NCBI GenBank assembly: GCA_004352715.1
Contig: SCFE01000066.1
Span: 244,072-308,071 of the forward strand
Direction of reading: 5' to 3'
DNA length: 64,000 bases
Origin: Hofstenia miamia
Taxonomy: Eukaryota > Xenacoelomorpha > Acoela
The notes below the pieces were generated by a model. It did not search any database. It saw nothing but the letters and a program-made list of their open reading frames with translations, and had not been told where the DNA came from. Of the stretch, positions 9,441-21,869 are shown piece after piece; within the stretch, counting starts at the first letter, position 1, and each line of letters begins with the position of its first letter. Both the position numbers and the translations under genes were made by a program.

Positions 9441-11025
9441 TCAAATTTTGATGTATGATTCAAAATCTAAGATAAAGCACTCTTCATAGTTAATCATATA
9501 GCACTTATAAATCAATGATTGACATCTGGAGTGTTTGCTTATTTTCGATGATGTGATTTAATACGAAGTCAAAAACTTAATTTTTGAAAAAAAGCTATAG
9601 TTTCATTTGATCTTAAACTCACTGTTCGTTTTAAATATCTCCCTAAAGAAGAAATCTCTAATGGCATAGAGGTTAATTATTTGTTTGGTCATCAACTTTT
9701 AGATAAGTTCTAGGGTTAGAAGAGGGATGATATAATGTAAATTTTCTAATGCATATTTTGCTATCCATTAGTTTGAAAAGTTTTTCTCAAGCATTTTCTA
9801 TAAATATAATAATATTAGTTTTATTAAGCAGTAGGTAAGAGAACTACATTTGTACATATTATATTAACCCTAATCTGACCTGTATTTCTTCAAAATTACA
9901 AAATGAGTCAACATATTTTCGAATCATTGTTTCATGAACCATTCTCAATGCACTGTGAATCAAAAGTTCTAAAGACCAGATATTTCTTTTTCTTCAGATA
10001 GACTACCTATGCCGAGCAAATGTTTCAGGCAGGAAGGGTAGCGATCTGGTAGGGTTTTAGAATGTAAGTAAAAAAATGACACTCTTCTATCCTAGAGTGC
10101 CTTCAGCTTTTGAATATCTATTTTATTTCGCCAGTGATAAGAGCTTCAAATGATTTTGAGTAAACATCACAGATTTAAAAACAATTATGTACTGTTTGGA
10201 GGTAAATATTAGAAATTGCGGTAATAAGGAGTACTAGAAACAGTACAAGAAATTTTTACTATTTTACATTGGCAAAATAAACTATTCTATATGTAATTGG
10301 ACTACAAAATGACTGTTTTTGTTGATGATGCAGGCAACTTCTTAAAATATGAAATTGAATTACTACTACTGGCATGTTTTAATAATTATGATGCCATGTA
10401 AAATATATATTTTTAGAATGTTAAAAAGTACTGCCACTAACGTATATCTATATGTACATATGCATCTTTAGGATAATTACTTTGTTCAAGTAAAAACTAA
10501 ACACAGACTATCATGTGTTAGTAGTAGATTTATTAGCAATAGAACTAATATCTATGAAAATTTACTTCTGTAGCACTTTCATCCGCACAGAATAAATGCT
10601 AATAAATTACATCAAATAGGATGAGCAAATGCAAACATTCTTTATTCATAAACTATAACAACTTTTTCCAATAAATTTCGTAACAGCTGAATTTATTTTT
10701 CATTAAAAATAACCTCTAAATTAAGGCTATCTAACTAAATATTAACACTTGTAACATTATCCTCTGTCCACAGGTTATAATATATATATAAATTGATTTC
10801 ATAGATACCAGATTTTTCTAGTAATATGAGAATGCATTGCAAGGGCTATACAAGATTTTGAATTACATCGTTCTTCCTTTTCCTCAAACAATGGTTACCA
10901 TAATTATATTATGAATTTGTAAGTGATTATGGTGTGCTAACAAATTCTCATATTTTTCAGCATTTTTTTACTTAGAATGTACTTTTCTAAAACTGTGATA
11001 TATATATATATATATATATATATAC
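9441..11025. other. No gene seen; (TA)n tract at 10998-11024
   Basis: AT-rich non-coding sequence ending in a TA microsatellite at the edge of the MITE. Confidence 0.5.
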
Positions 11026-11027
11026 TA

Positions 11028-11290
11028 CAGTAAAATTGTGAAATTAGGAACTTCGTGAAGTCACTACAATTCAGTGAATTTGTGTAATTGGTATTTCACT
11101 TACCTAACTTTAAAAAAAGATTAAAATAACTAGATTCTTCAAGTATTAATTAGAAAAATACTAAATCTAACTCTAACTCCAACTCCTCAAACTTAGTTAT
11201 TTTATGAAGTTTTTAAGTGAAATAGCAATTTCACAAATTCACTGGAATTTGAGGGCTTTCACAAATATTCGTAATTACACAATCTTACAG
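11028..11290. mobile_element. Mariner-type MITE, copy 1, in a TA microsatellite
   Basis: This 263-bp element with no coding capacity has long imperfect terminal inverted repeats. The left end begins CAGTAAAATTGTG; the right end read inward begins CTGTAAGATTGTG. Both arms also contain TTCAGTGAATTTGTG-like and ATTTCACTTA segments. It is flanked by TA on both sides, set in (TA)n tracts. A related copy lies at 26081-26306. Confidence 0.75.
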
Positions 11291-11450
11291 TAATATATAT
11301 ATATATATATATATANNNNNNNNNNNNNNNNNNNNNNNNNNNNNNNNNNNNNNNNNNNNNNNNNNNNNNNNNNNNNNNNNNNNNNNNNNNNNNNNNNNNN
11401 NNNNNNNNNNNNNNNNNNNNNNNNNNNNNNNNNNNNNNNNNNNNNNNNNN

Positions 11451-11475
<25 letters not shown>
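11291..11475. repeat. (TA)n microsatellite with 135-N gap
   Basis: TA repeats on both sides of the gap at 11316-11450. The open frames reported across it are meaningless. Confidence 0.95.
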
Positions 11476-11481
<6 letters not shown>

Positions 11482-11689
11482 TCTAAAGCAACCCTTCATA
11501 TTGCAGCTATTAAAAGTAACACAACTCAACTAGGGGGATTCGCAGAATTTAGCGATCCATAGCATCCCAAAGCCCTATACATTAATAAATAAATAAGACC
11601 TTCATTATGAAACCGATAACAAAACAATCGATTATAATAAAAAATTAATAAAATTAGGCTAAAGGCATACATTTATCAGAAAACAATTT
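11476..11689. other. No gene seen
   Basis: Short AT-rich non-coding stretch. Confidence 0.5.
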
Positions 11690-12010
11690 TTAGGCTTAAG
11701 TCTTTATCTGTGGTAATTGATATTTTGTTCTTCTGCTGCATTTAAGTGTTGTTTCTTCTGGGAGTAGATGATTGAAAATATTTCCTGGATTTTCCAAGCG
11801 TTTGAATAGTGTTCTGCTTCTGTTTTCAATGACATCCTTCAGTGCGTAAGGTTTCTTCATGAAACCCCATCTGTAAGCCTTCTTTACTAGTAGGTTTAGT
11901 GGCAGTGAATCTTGATTTGATATATTATTGTACACCAAAGAACAGCATAGGATGCAGGTACTTATCCAAGCATCGAACAAAATCTGAAGAACTTTTTTCC
12001 CAACATTGTA
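11690..12010 (-). pseudogene. LINE reverse transcriptase C-terminal tail relic
   Basis: The minus-strand frame (about 11696-11980) has the layout of the C-terminus of CR1/Jockey-type RT proteins: a KKAYRWGF-type segment, then ALKDVIENRSRTLFKRLENPGNIF, then NHLLPEE, then a basic segment ending in YQLPQIKT. Only this tail is visible; sequence further along has no recognisable RT core. It could be the 3' end of an element related to the one at 7594-9440. Confidence 0.6.
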
Positions 12011-13364
12011 AAATGCTAATTACCGTAAAAGGCAAACCTCTTCTAGCATTTTTTCCAGAACTGATTGAAATGAATTAAAGGTTTAAGATCACCTTGCATA
12101 TGCATCCAAAAACTCGTGCACTAGTCACCTGGCTATTATACATGGTCAGCGAAGGATGTACTAAAGTGCATTTTATCATCATATTTTATATTTTTCAAAC
12201 CTCCTATCCTATATTTTATTTTTCACCTTAATAACGAACGCCTGAAACCATTACAGATCACAATGCCCTGTCCTTATTACATATACCACTGAATCCAACT
12301 ATCAAGAACGAATTGCGATGTATGTAGTTTTGAATGACTTCTAAATACGAGAATGTGAAAAATGTAGCAATTCTACAAATGCTCAGAGTATCATTACTAA
12401 AACATAAGTCCACTGAACATATAAATAACGTTAATGCAATAAATCACAATAAGTATATATGACCTACAGCTGTAGGGGCAAAAGAGAATGTCACAATACC
12501 AATGGCTCAAGAGGGGCATGATTGAATGTCCCCGGCTTTAAAAATTGATGTTGATTACTGACTTTAATAGCTTTTCTGAAGGAAATTATAAAAATTTTAA
12601 AACATTAAGTCGGTGAGATATATTTCCAGAGTCTATTCTTTCAAAATTTTGTCGCTCAAGTAGATCAATACTGAGATGTTTCCCTCCCCAAAAAATCCTA
12701 AATTTATTATGGCTTTGATAGTTGCAAAATTTAAGTGTTATAATATCTTCTTAAGCCTTTGTTTGCACATCAATAAAAAATATATTTTTGTCCAAAAGAT
12801 TTAGTTATTCAATTTGCAGTATTCTGAGATAACCTCTCTTAATCAAAAAATATTATAATCTTATTTTATATTGCACTACAAAATCAATGCTGAATTTTGC
12901 TTCTAAATTCTCAGAATAAATTCAAATAGACAACATTCTATATTTATTCAGATACATTGATAATTTCTATATGCTAAAATATCTTGTTTAGTGCGACAGT
13001 TGGATCAATGCAATATAAAACAAAAGATTATATTCCCTATAAAATGCACATGTTTCCCTCGTCTGCATGTTGAATGAGATTTCATTTGTAATTTTATTAC
13101 ACTAGAGGTTGAAAGAAGTGATAGTATAACAATTCTTGTTAAAATACAAGTCAGGGAAACTCATGCATTTTGATATGAAATTTTAAGCCACTCGTCTATT
13201 ATAACCTTGACCGTTAGGATTTTAGCCCAAATGACTTGTATTTATAAGCGCACTAGTATTTCTTAGAAAAAGATAAGCTAACGGTAAAGAGAAATGTACA
13301 TGTATTAAGGTGTTCGAATTGCAGAGGTCTGTCTAAGGCAACCCTTAATATATTACGATGTTTT
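12011..13364. other. No gene seen
   Basis: AT-rich non-coding sequence up to the TTAA that marks the piggyBac-type element. Confidence 0.5.
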
Positions 13365-13406
13365 TTAACCCTATCTTACCTGGGGGGATTTACCCCTTTC
13401 CATATA

Positions 13407-15634
13407 CAGTGGTGAGCAAGAGTCTTAGACCACTATGCGTAAAATTGTTTCACTCTGGTTTATGGTGAAACAAAGGAGATTAACATTGATATTTTACTGT
13501 CCTAAGTAAGAATTGTATAAATAATTATAAAAAATATAAATATATATATATATAAAATATAAAAAATAGTAAGTGACATGAATTGGAATAAAAAGCAAAC
13601 AAAACGGAATTTACCAAGAACCAGTACACACAAAAGTCTTAGACCACTTTAGTTAGGCGCAAAAAAGAACAAGCAACGCCCGTAAAATCATAAACAAAAC
13701 AATAAAAGATATTATCAAGGTTACAAATAGGATGTTGCGTAACAATAAACAAGCCTAATATTTTGTGTGCCCTCCTTTTGCTTTGATAACTGCCTGCATC
13801 CTCCTGGGCATAGTTGCGTAAGCTTTTTGAATTTCACCAGCTGAGATAGCATAAAATTCGGTCTCTATTGCCTTCCACAATTCTTGTTGGTTTTTAGGTT
13901 TAGGAAATTTGGCTCATAATTTCATTTTCAAGATTCCCCACAATCCTTTGATCAAATTTAGATCTGGGCTTTGACTTGGCCAATCATCAACGAGGTTGAA
14001 CCCTCTAGCTGTTGATGCTCTTTCCAAGAATGTCTTGGTTGCTCTAGAAGAACGACAAAGCGCATTGTCTTGTTGAAAAAAATCAGCAATACTAACGACT
14101 GGGATCAATCCAGTTTTTAGTACATTGATATATTGATTTCAATCTACACAGCCATCACACTTTACAAGTTTGTGATCACCATTAGACTGACACCACCATG
14201 TTTCACTGTCTTGCAAGTATAAGGACGCTTAATTGTGGTTCCTGGAGGCCTTCTGCATAACTGGCGACCATGATCAAACAGCTTAAATGTCAACTCATCC
14301 GAAACTTTTCCATTCATCCAAAGACCAATGAGCTCTTCTTTTTGCAAAGGAAAGTCTTGCACGGATTTTTGAAGGCCTTCTGCCAAACTGGCGACCATGA
14401 TCAAACAGCTTAAATGTCAACTCATCCGAAAAGATCCAACTTTTCCATTCATCCAAAGACCAATGAGCTCGTCTTTTTGCAAAGGAAAGTCTTACACTTT
14501 TTTGTACATAGAGAGGGCTTTTGCCGACAAAAATAACTTCTGAGACCATATCTGACTAATATGCGACATACTGTACTGATTGGAATAGAAAGATGTGGAT
14601 GAAAGTTTCTGGCAATCTCAATCGCTGTAAGTTTTGGGTTCTGTTTGCAACCAACCACAATCCTCGATAGAAATCTTTTTGTTGTTTTGTCATGGTCTGC
14701 CACTTCTTGGACGGTCATTCACATTCTCATGCTTCTCAAATTTCTTGATAACAGCTTGTTTGCCTGTTTTGGAAAACATTAACTGCTTTGAGATCGTACG
14801 TTGTGAACAATTTTGACTATGTAGAAGAATAACTCGTTCACGCAAACTTGCAGCTATTAAACAATAAACATTTAATATGCACAAACTAAACACAAGTTGT
14901 GCAAAAACTAAACAAAAATTACATGTATATATAAAAAAATTTACAATAAGAGAATAATAATAATTTGTTTACACAGCAATATATAAAGGAAATGAGAAAT
15001 TTTCTTTAAAAACTAATGAATTGTTGCAATTGTAATAAGTGCTTTTAGAAAAATTAAGTTTATAGTTTGATCATCTGTTTAAGTAAGCATGATTTGATTA
15101 GAAATTTGTTAACACACGAACAATAAAGCTTTTTCTAAATGCTTCGGTTTTAACAATAGGAGCTAAATATTTCTTGGTTGATCTAGTAGTTGTTTTTGGC
15201 TTTTGATGTTGCATAATTATATTATAAAGAGGATGATGATGGTTCTTTTCAATTCGAGATAATGTCTTCTGATCTTCAATTTTTAATAACTCGAGGCATG
15301 ATTAATGCATTAAAATGAAATTTGCACGCATCAAAACAGTGAGAAGTAATACATCAAATGCTATTGGTTTATGATTATTATTAGATGGCGCAATGCATAA
15401 ATACAGTTGGGTGGTCTAAGACTTTTGTGTGTACAAGTTTTTGGTAAATTCCATTTTGTTTGCTTTTTATTCCAATTCATGTCACTTACTATTTTTTATA
15501 TTTTATAGCTTAAAAATCGTTCATACAATGCTTACTTATGGCAATAAAATACCAATGTTAATCTCGTTTGTTTCAAAATAAACCAGAGTGATACAATTTT
15601 ACGCAGTGTGGTCTAAGACACTTGCTCGCTACTG
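13407..15634 (-). mobile_element. Tc1-like transposon with IR/DR termini
   Basis: The 2228-bp element is flanked by the TA duplication (13405-13406 and 15635-15636). Its inverted repeats are about 240 bp long. Each contains two copies of a GTCTTAGACCAC motif, one at the very end (about 13421 and 15610) and one further in (about 13635 and 15412). This is the IR/DR arrangement known from Sleeping Beauty-type elements, where the paired motifs are transposase binding sites. The transposase gene inside runs on the minus strand and is decayed. Confidence 0.88.
13755..14893 (-). pseudogene. Tc1-like transposase relic
   Basis: The N-terminal helix-turn-helix (SLRERVILLHSQNCSQRTISKQL, a paired-like DNA-binding domain) starts near 14860. 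A GRP-type linker (RPRSGRP) follows, then the second HTH near 14640-14530. The DDE domain includes WLMDEW-like and DELTFKLFDHGRQ segments, FQQDNA near 14090 and SPDLNLIKGLW near 13950. In the last, the usual catalytic Glu of PIENLW is Lys. A tandem duplication with a period of roughly 127-135 bp repeats the SDELTFKLFDHGRQ region (about 14247-14500) and breaks the frame, along with other shifts. It cannot encode active transposase. Confidence 0.85.
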
Positions 15635-16190
15635 TATTTAGATATAACTCAAAGACCATTTTTTAAAATAAACTATCCTTCCATAACTTTTTTCTTTAAC
15701 TTCTACAATCTACATATTCCTACGAAAAATTATGCAGATAGGGTCAGAGTTAGAAAGTTATAGCGACTTGAAAGAAAGTCTATGAAAAACTGACATTTTT
15801 TGAGAATTTAAAAAAATAACAATTTTGGATGTAAAGGCTATAAATTGAAACCAATGCATAATTTTCAGTGCACAATTATAACTAAATGTTTTCTATGCTA
15901 TATTTGCATTATAGGCCTTTTTCTTGATTCCTATTTAGTAATATTTCTAACATTTTGTGTCAATAATGAGAAATTTAGAAAATTTGATAAATCACCTAAT
16001 TAACATATAGATAATTTGAATATGAATTATCGTATCGCAAAATGTTTTGCCAAGATATACTTCATATGTCAAATTATTTCCACACCAAATTTGGTGTTGA
16101 TTGGATGAACTGTATCTGAGATCTATGAGGTGGCAAGTCACCCACCTCATGATAAACTGCTACAAAAAAGTGCAGGTAAAATAGGGTTAA

Positions 16191-17640
16191 GTTGTTTGAT
16201 AAAACATGTACACCAAAGACTAATATGAATTCTAGCTTTATAGAAAATAATTTAAACTTAGCAATAAGTTAATAAACTGGTATTAATTGCTAATTCTTAC
16301 TTAGATGCATTTGCGAATTATAGATTTTTAAATTGTATTCAATTCTGTTCATAATCCTTTTCTTTCATAATAAGTTTAAATAAAAAGCTGTGTTGTGGCA
16401 GCATTGCAAAAGTTTTTATTGTTTCATTTTGTGTGGTTTCTTTGGAATCGAAAACATACAGTATAAATACACTGCCTAAAAACATTTTCTCTTAATACAT
16501 TTACATTTAAAAACCACAGTGTTAATTAAAAAAATTTGCTATTTATATTTTATGGCTTTGAAAAGGAATGGCCCGTATCTTTATTTGTCCATAGTCCTCA
16601 ATGATAGCTAAATCCGATCCTTATGATAATATGCCCCAAATTGAATGTGCACGCCCAATACTTACACCTAATATAGCCACATTGCTTAAACTTATGCAAT
16701 CGAGCTACTGTACACTGTAAGGCTTTGGAGATACAAACTTCGATCACATTTTCAAACAATTAAAAGTTTATTAAGAAATTTTGGGGTAATGAGATGCTCT
16801 TAAACTAGTGCGAAAATTCCACCTCAATCTTGCATGTTGTTTAGAATTTTGCGAAAAAATAATCTCAAATTTAAAAATGACTAAGCACATCAGTTCAATG
16901 AAATTCACATCAATTTATATAAAGCTTAAGTAGTTCTTTACTAAGGCTCGGATTTAATGGTGCTTCTTGATTCTAGATTTAAAACTCAATTTCAGATTGC
17001 TTAGAACTACACTATGTAATTTGCGTTCACATAATGCAAGCCTGAAGTGTATTTAACTCTTTTCAATACTGTATTTGGCCAATACAACCAGAAGCAAAGA
17101 CAAGAATAATTTCTGACAAAGCACAATTGGTTTCTCAAGCTTAGACTTTGCTATAACCCCAAAGAATATAAATTGATAAGTGAAGTTTCACAGTTCTAGA
17201 TATTTTCTAATGAAATTCTTCTATTTTGCCTATTTGAAATTTTTTTTTATATCTGAATGCTACAAAACATCGCATTATTTTACGCAATTTCATCATTTTA
17301 AATGGAATTTCGGCTAAGCTTTAAAAAATTGACTTAGTCTACCTAACGCGATTGCAAAGATTTTCGAAAACCGTGCCTATCCTAATAAATACTAACATTA
17401 CTTAATTAAAATCTTCTGTAATTAGTAATCTTGCAAATGCTTAATAATGTTTTTGAACTCACTTCATAGTTTTTATGTACAAAATACTGCAAAAATTACT
17501 AAAGATTTTTTCCCTAAATTAAAATATACTATTTTTATGGAAAATACGATATTGCAAGCTAGAGTGGGAAATGCAAAAGCTTAAAATTAATCTCTACTTT
17601 TTTATCAATAGACATATGTTGTCTTAGCCTTACTCTTTTT
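16191..17640. other. No gene seen
   Basis: AT-rich non-coding sequence without supported features. Confidence 0.5.
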
Positions 17641-17644
17641 CTCG

Positions 17645-17681
17645 ATTTCTCTCTCTCTCTATATATATATATAATATATAT

Positions 17682-17732
<51 letters not shown>
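17645..17732 (+). repeat. (CT)n-(TA)n compound microsatellite
   Basis: A short CT run passes into a long TA run. Confidence 0.95.
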
Positions 17733-17734
<2 letters not shown>

Positions 17735-18300
17735 TGTTCAATTCCTATCGGATATTGGCATTTTCCATTTTGTTTTGATAGCAGCTTTTGAGGAAACATA
17801 TATATGTAAATCTAACTATAGATGTTTTGCGGAGCATAAATTTTACAGTGCATATACCTAAATTTGAATTTTGAGAAGAGAAATAATGATAAAGGTTGTA
17901 TTTTTTACTAATAACAATTTAATTAAGTATACATTCACTTAACATCTGCAATGCTACTTGTACACGTTTCATATAATATGTCATAAACTAAAAATATGTT
18001 GGCATCCGTTTGATGAAGTGTGCTTTGATATGTTTGACGTTTATTAAAACTACTAATCTTTTATAGTGCCAGATATCTTGAATTCTATTTTTAAACTTAA
18101 TTCATACATAAAAATTCAATAATCTATTTGTAAACTATTTTCGATTATTCGATTATGTTTTAGAGATTGATATTACTCAGAAACATCAGTTTTATTGCAG
18201 GATTCGAAAAATGTAGCATTTTTTTCACAATAAAGAGATGATCACAACAGTCTAATAAATTACCATTGCTTTTTGGATTGACACTGCAAGGCTTCCAACT
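17733..18300. other. No gene seen; likely 3' flank of the transporter gene
   Basis: AT-rich. On the minus strand, AATAAA hexamers at 18349-18344 and 18320-18315 follow the transporter stop codon and could serve as its polyadenylation signals. Confidence 0.5.
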
Positions 18301-18422
18301 AAGAATATCATTCATTTATTGATACAAACTACAGCGAGATCAATTTATTAGTTTTTTTTATATTTTACAATAGTTCAAATTAATTTTAAACGTGGATAAG
18401 TTAATCTCTAAGAGACTTTTAA

Positions 18423-20087
18423 TCACTGCGACATTTCTTTACACTTTTCAGCACTATTTTTTAAATTCAGCGAACTATTGCTGTATCCATAAAAAATATA
18501 GATGATGAACCCCATCACCATCCATCCCAAAAAGCGAATAAACGACAAGGGATTCAGCGTAGTAATTAAATAGATATTTAGGAAAATTGACAATCCAGGA
18601 AAAAATGGTACCAATGGCACCTTACAGATTAAACCAGCGTCATTTTGCTGCGAAGTGTTGTATAAATACAGCAATGGAATGAACATGGCTGCAAGCAATA
18701 AAACCACAACGATAACAGATAAGGTGTGATCTATGCTGAAGACAAAATTAATGTATGTGCTTGTCAAAATACAGAGCAGCAAAAATGTCCAGAGAAATAC
18801 CTTCTGGATGTTTTGCAAACTATTACCTTTTTCAATCAGATTGGTGTCTTCACATGAGCTAAATGATTTTCCAGTAATAGGGTCAATTGGTAAGTACCTG
18901 ACAATTATTACACTTAGTGACACGAAAATATAGGCCACCAAAGTTCCAATTGACATCATTTCTGCAAGTTCAGTTAAATTTAAAAGAAATGCGAAAACTG
19001 ATATAGCAACACCACCACAAAGTGTCGCAAGAACTGGAGTTTGAGTATAACTGTTGACGTTGGAGAAGACTCGAAAAATAAGTCCATCACTCGCGAGAGC
19101 ATAAATACATCTCGGCATAGCGAACAACATCGCCATGAGAGCGCAAGTTATTGCAAAAACAGCACCAATCGAGATAACATACTTAGCCCATTGCAACCCA
19201 ACATAGCCCATAGCGGATGATAAAGCTGCTGTACTGTCGATTAATTTATACGGTACAATCAGTGATAATCCTACTGCAGACAGACAGTAAAGAACTGATA
19301 CAATGAGTACAGAAAGAAATAGTGCAATTGGAATCGATTTCGATGGTGTTGCAGCCTCCTCACTGGCAATAACAAGCGTGTCGTATCCTACATATGCATA
19401 ATAAGCCTGTGCAGCACCTTTCGGTATTGTGCCCATTCCATAGGGGAAAAATCCACCATTGTGCGACCAAATACTGATATCAGCTTTGTAAAACGCCAAT
19501 ATTATGAATACGCTTATTACAAAAACATTTAAATATGTAAGCAATGAATTAGCATTAGAGAAACCTTTAACACCGAATGATATTACGACACATAGAAACA
19601 TAATGATTAGCGGAGATACGATGTCATAATTTGTATGACTACCAAAAATTATGTGTGATATTGTATCAATTGGAAAGTTAATTAAAATACTGAAATAGCC
19701 TACTAAGCCGCGACAGATGGCTGCGGCCCCAATGATGTGCTCAAGAATCATGCTCCATCCAATGGTAAAGGCGAGCAGCTCTCCAACCGTAATGTAAGAG
19801 TACACATAAGCCGATCCTGCTTTTGGGATTCTTACTGCAAATTCTGCATAACACCAAGCTGATAGACCCGAAGCGCAAGCAGCCATTAGAAATGAAAGTG
19901 AAACAGCTGGTCCAGTAGTTTCTTTGGCAATAACACCAAGAAGTATATAGAATCCGCTTCCAATCATTGATGCCATTCCAATTAGTGTAAGATCAAGAGT
20001 TGTGAGACATCGCCTCATTTTGGTTTCCAGGACGTTTTCATGCTGGAAAGTTTTAGTCCTTGAAATATTAGTGAATATAGCGTTCAT
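18423..20087 (-). CDS. Cationic amino acid transporter (SLC7 CAT type), paralog A, 554 aa
   Basis: This intact single-exon frame encodes an APC-superfamily transporter of the CAT subfamily, which carries cationic amino acids such as arginine and lysine across the plasma membrane. The first ATG is at 20087-20085; the codons before it include a GTG that is not a plausible animal start, and an in-frame TAG lies just upstream. Family marks: ETKMRRCL before TM1, the unwound TM1 motif IGSG (42-45), Glu103 in the TVGE of TM3 (a residue important in mammalian CATs), the TM6-7 segment YVGYDTLVIASEEAATPSKSIP (around 232-253), and the C-terminal CAT domain VPLVPFFPGLSIFLNIYL (490-507). About 14 membrane segments fit. 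It is shorter than typical animal CATs (about 600-650 residues), mostly in the termini and extracellular loops. A close paralog lies at 60707-62338 on the same strand. Substrate is inferred from family. Confidence 0.93.
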   Translation of the reverse strand: MNAIFTNISRTKTFQHENVLETKMRRCLTTLDLTLIGMASMIGSGFYILLGVIAKETTGPAVSLSFLMAACASGLSAWCYAEFAVRIPKAGSAYVYSYITVGELLAFTIGWSMILEHIIGAAAICRGLVGYFSILINFPIDTISHIIFGSHTNYDIVSPLIIMFLCVVISFGVKGFSNANSLLTYLNVFVISVFIILAFYKADISIWSHNGGFFPYGMGTIPKGAAQAYYAYVGYDTLVIASEEAATPSKSIPIALFLSVLIVSVLYCLSAVGLSLIVPYKLIDSTAALSSAMGYVGLQWAKYVISIGAVFAITCALMAMLFAMPRCIYALASDGLIFRVFSNVNSYTQTPVLATLCGGVAISVFAFLLNLTELAEMMSIGTLVAYIFVSLSVIIVRYLPIDPITGKSFSSCEDTNLIEKGNSLQNIQKVFLWTFLLLCILTSTYINFVFSIDHTLSVIVVVLLLAAMFIPLLYLYNTSQQNDAGLICKVPLVPFFPGLSIFLNIYLITTLNPLSFIRFLGWMVMGFIIYIFYGYSNSSLNLKNSAEKCKEMSQ

Positions 20088-20096
20088 GCTCGCCAC
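20088..20096 (-). promoter_or_regulatory. Acceptor-like TTTTAG just upstream of the transporter A start
   Basis: On the minus strand, CATTTTAG ends nine bases before the ATG. This would suit a cis 3' splice site of a 5'-UTR intron or a trans-splice acceptor. Paralog B shows the same arrangement. Confidence 0.4.
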
Positions 20097-21838
20097 CTAA
20101 AATGGTGTAGATTAATTTCACAGCTGTTGAATACTCGATTTCCACAATTTAGCGAAGTTAACAATGTGCACAAATTTACTTATATTATTCCTATTAAATG
20201 CAATTTACTTAACGATTATGGCAGTTAAAAAAATCGCGAGCTTTAATCAACCTCATTAATTGCTTTGACTTTCATTTCCCTTAAAGCCTCTAAATCGACT
20301 TCCATTTGATTTATGACATTATATACATGTCATAAATTTAAAGACTTGCAATTTATATTTGTGCTTATAGAAGAACTTTGCGCTATATGGTCCTTCATAT
20401 ACAGGATACACAAAAAAAACACTGAACGATAAAATGCAATGCATACACGTAGATATATAAATTATTTTAATGCTTGATGTGGAAGGAAATTTTTAATGCA
20501 AAAGTTAACGTATTTCGTTCAAAGCCAGGTCACGAAGATGGTCCGAAAGTTTGAACTCATGTCCGGCCGAATCAGTCAAATTCATATGCATTAATGCCAA
20601 TTTAGCCTCCGCCCATGTTATGTCCATTTTCTATTATCCTTGACAAAAAATTTCCTCAATTTTTCCGTTTGCTAAACTGACCGAAATTATTATCAATTGC
20701 CAGTTTTTTAAATGTTGGTCTATTTTTTGGCCTATTTTTTTATAACTCAGCCATGCAATACCCTTCCCATAACATGTTGGCCTCTGCTAGGTAATGGTTT
20801 TCTTTATATGCTGCCTTATCTTTTTTAGACAATGCAAGTTTATGTCACCAAAATGGCCTATTCTTCGTAGCTTAAGCAAATATTCAATTAGTTTATCTTC
20901 TTAAATCTAATCAAATGTACCAATCACTCACATATTTGCATTCCGGATTTTTATAAAGCACCAGGTGCATTAGTTTTTAATTGCCAATGTGCCAACTTTA
21001 GTCGAAACAGTAAAAATCATTTGGAAAAGGATGAAAATTATATTTCATATTCTTTGCGTACAGGCTATGAGAAATATTAAAAAATTAACTTTAACCTACA
21101 CAGTTCAGTAATACAATTATTACAATATAATTAAATATAATTGCTGTTTCTTTAAAATATATTGAAGTCTTTTGATACAATAATTGATGTACGTAAACTT
21201 ATATTCAAATATATTGAGGCAGCTATTGTAATATTATTTATTGAGAACATTTGAGAATTATTGTATTATTAATGAAATTGACTATAATATAAATATATAC
21301 ATGTACAGTAGTCTACGCAATTTTTAGATGTTCACATTTATGATAAATCATGGCAAAATTGAATACATACACGTTAAAAGAAAAAAGTACATGTACACAC
21401 AATTTTGGTATGCGAAAAGGCACTGCACAAAGCAGAGCGCAAAGGTACAGCCTCATCTTCCCTGAACAAATAATCTGCTATTCTACCCTGATTCAAACAT
21501 CGCGAAACGACTTATAGTTCTTGATTCTACTCTAAGACTCAATTTAGGTCTTACAATTTCAGCTTACAGTTTCTTATTATAGGCGTACAGTTTTAACATA
21601 CCCAATATTGATCTAGGAAACCAAAAAATTTAAGAAGTTTTTTGACAGGAATCATAAAATGGGGCTAAAGTTAGCTGAAATTGGGTCATCTATGTAAATA
21701 TCTGGTTTCACGTATTGTGTAGCAGTACGAGCAATAGGTTAAACAACGTTTGATTTAACTATCAATTATTAAGCCAGTAAATTTTTTGAAATAAATACGC
21801 TCATCAAATTGTGAAAAAGTTCCCTGATTGAAATGCCG

Positions 21839-21869
<31 letters not shown>

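Larger units (their letters stand above)
13369..16186. mobile_element. Non-autonomous piggyBac-type element containing a nested Tc1-like element
   Basis: The outer ends are CCCTATCTTACCTG at 13369 and, read inward from 16186, CCCTATTTTACCTG: 14-bp inverted repeats with one mismatch. Each is flanked by TTAA (13365-13368 and 16187-16190). A TTAA duplication followed by CCCTA termini is the signature of piggyBac elements. Without the nested Tc1-like insertion the element would be about 590 bp with no coding capacity, so it is a MITE-like derivative. The remaining inner sequence (13383-13404 and 15637-16172) shows no gene. Confidence 0.8.

Noticed and set aside
20088-20096. GTG start extending transporter A by three codons
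   Set aside because: GTG starts are implausible in an animal nuclear gene, and an ATG follows. The same reasoning moved the hAT gene start from 42219 to 42261.
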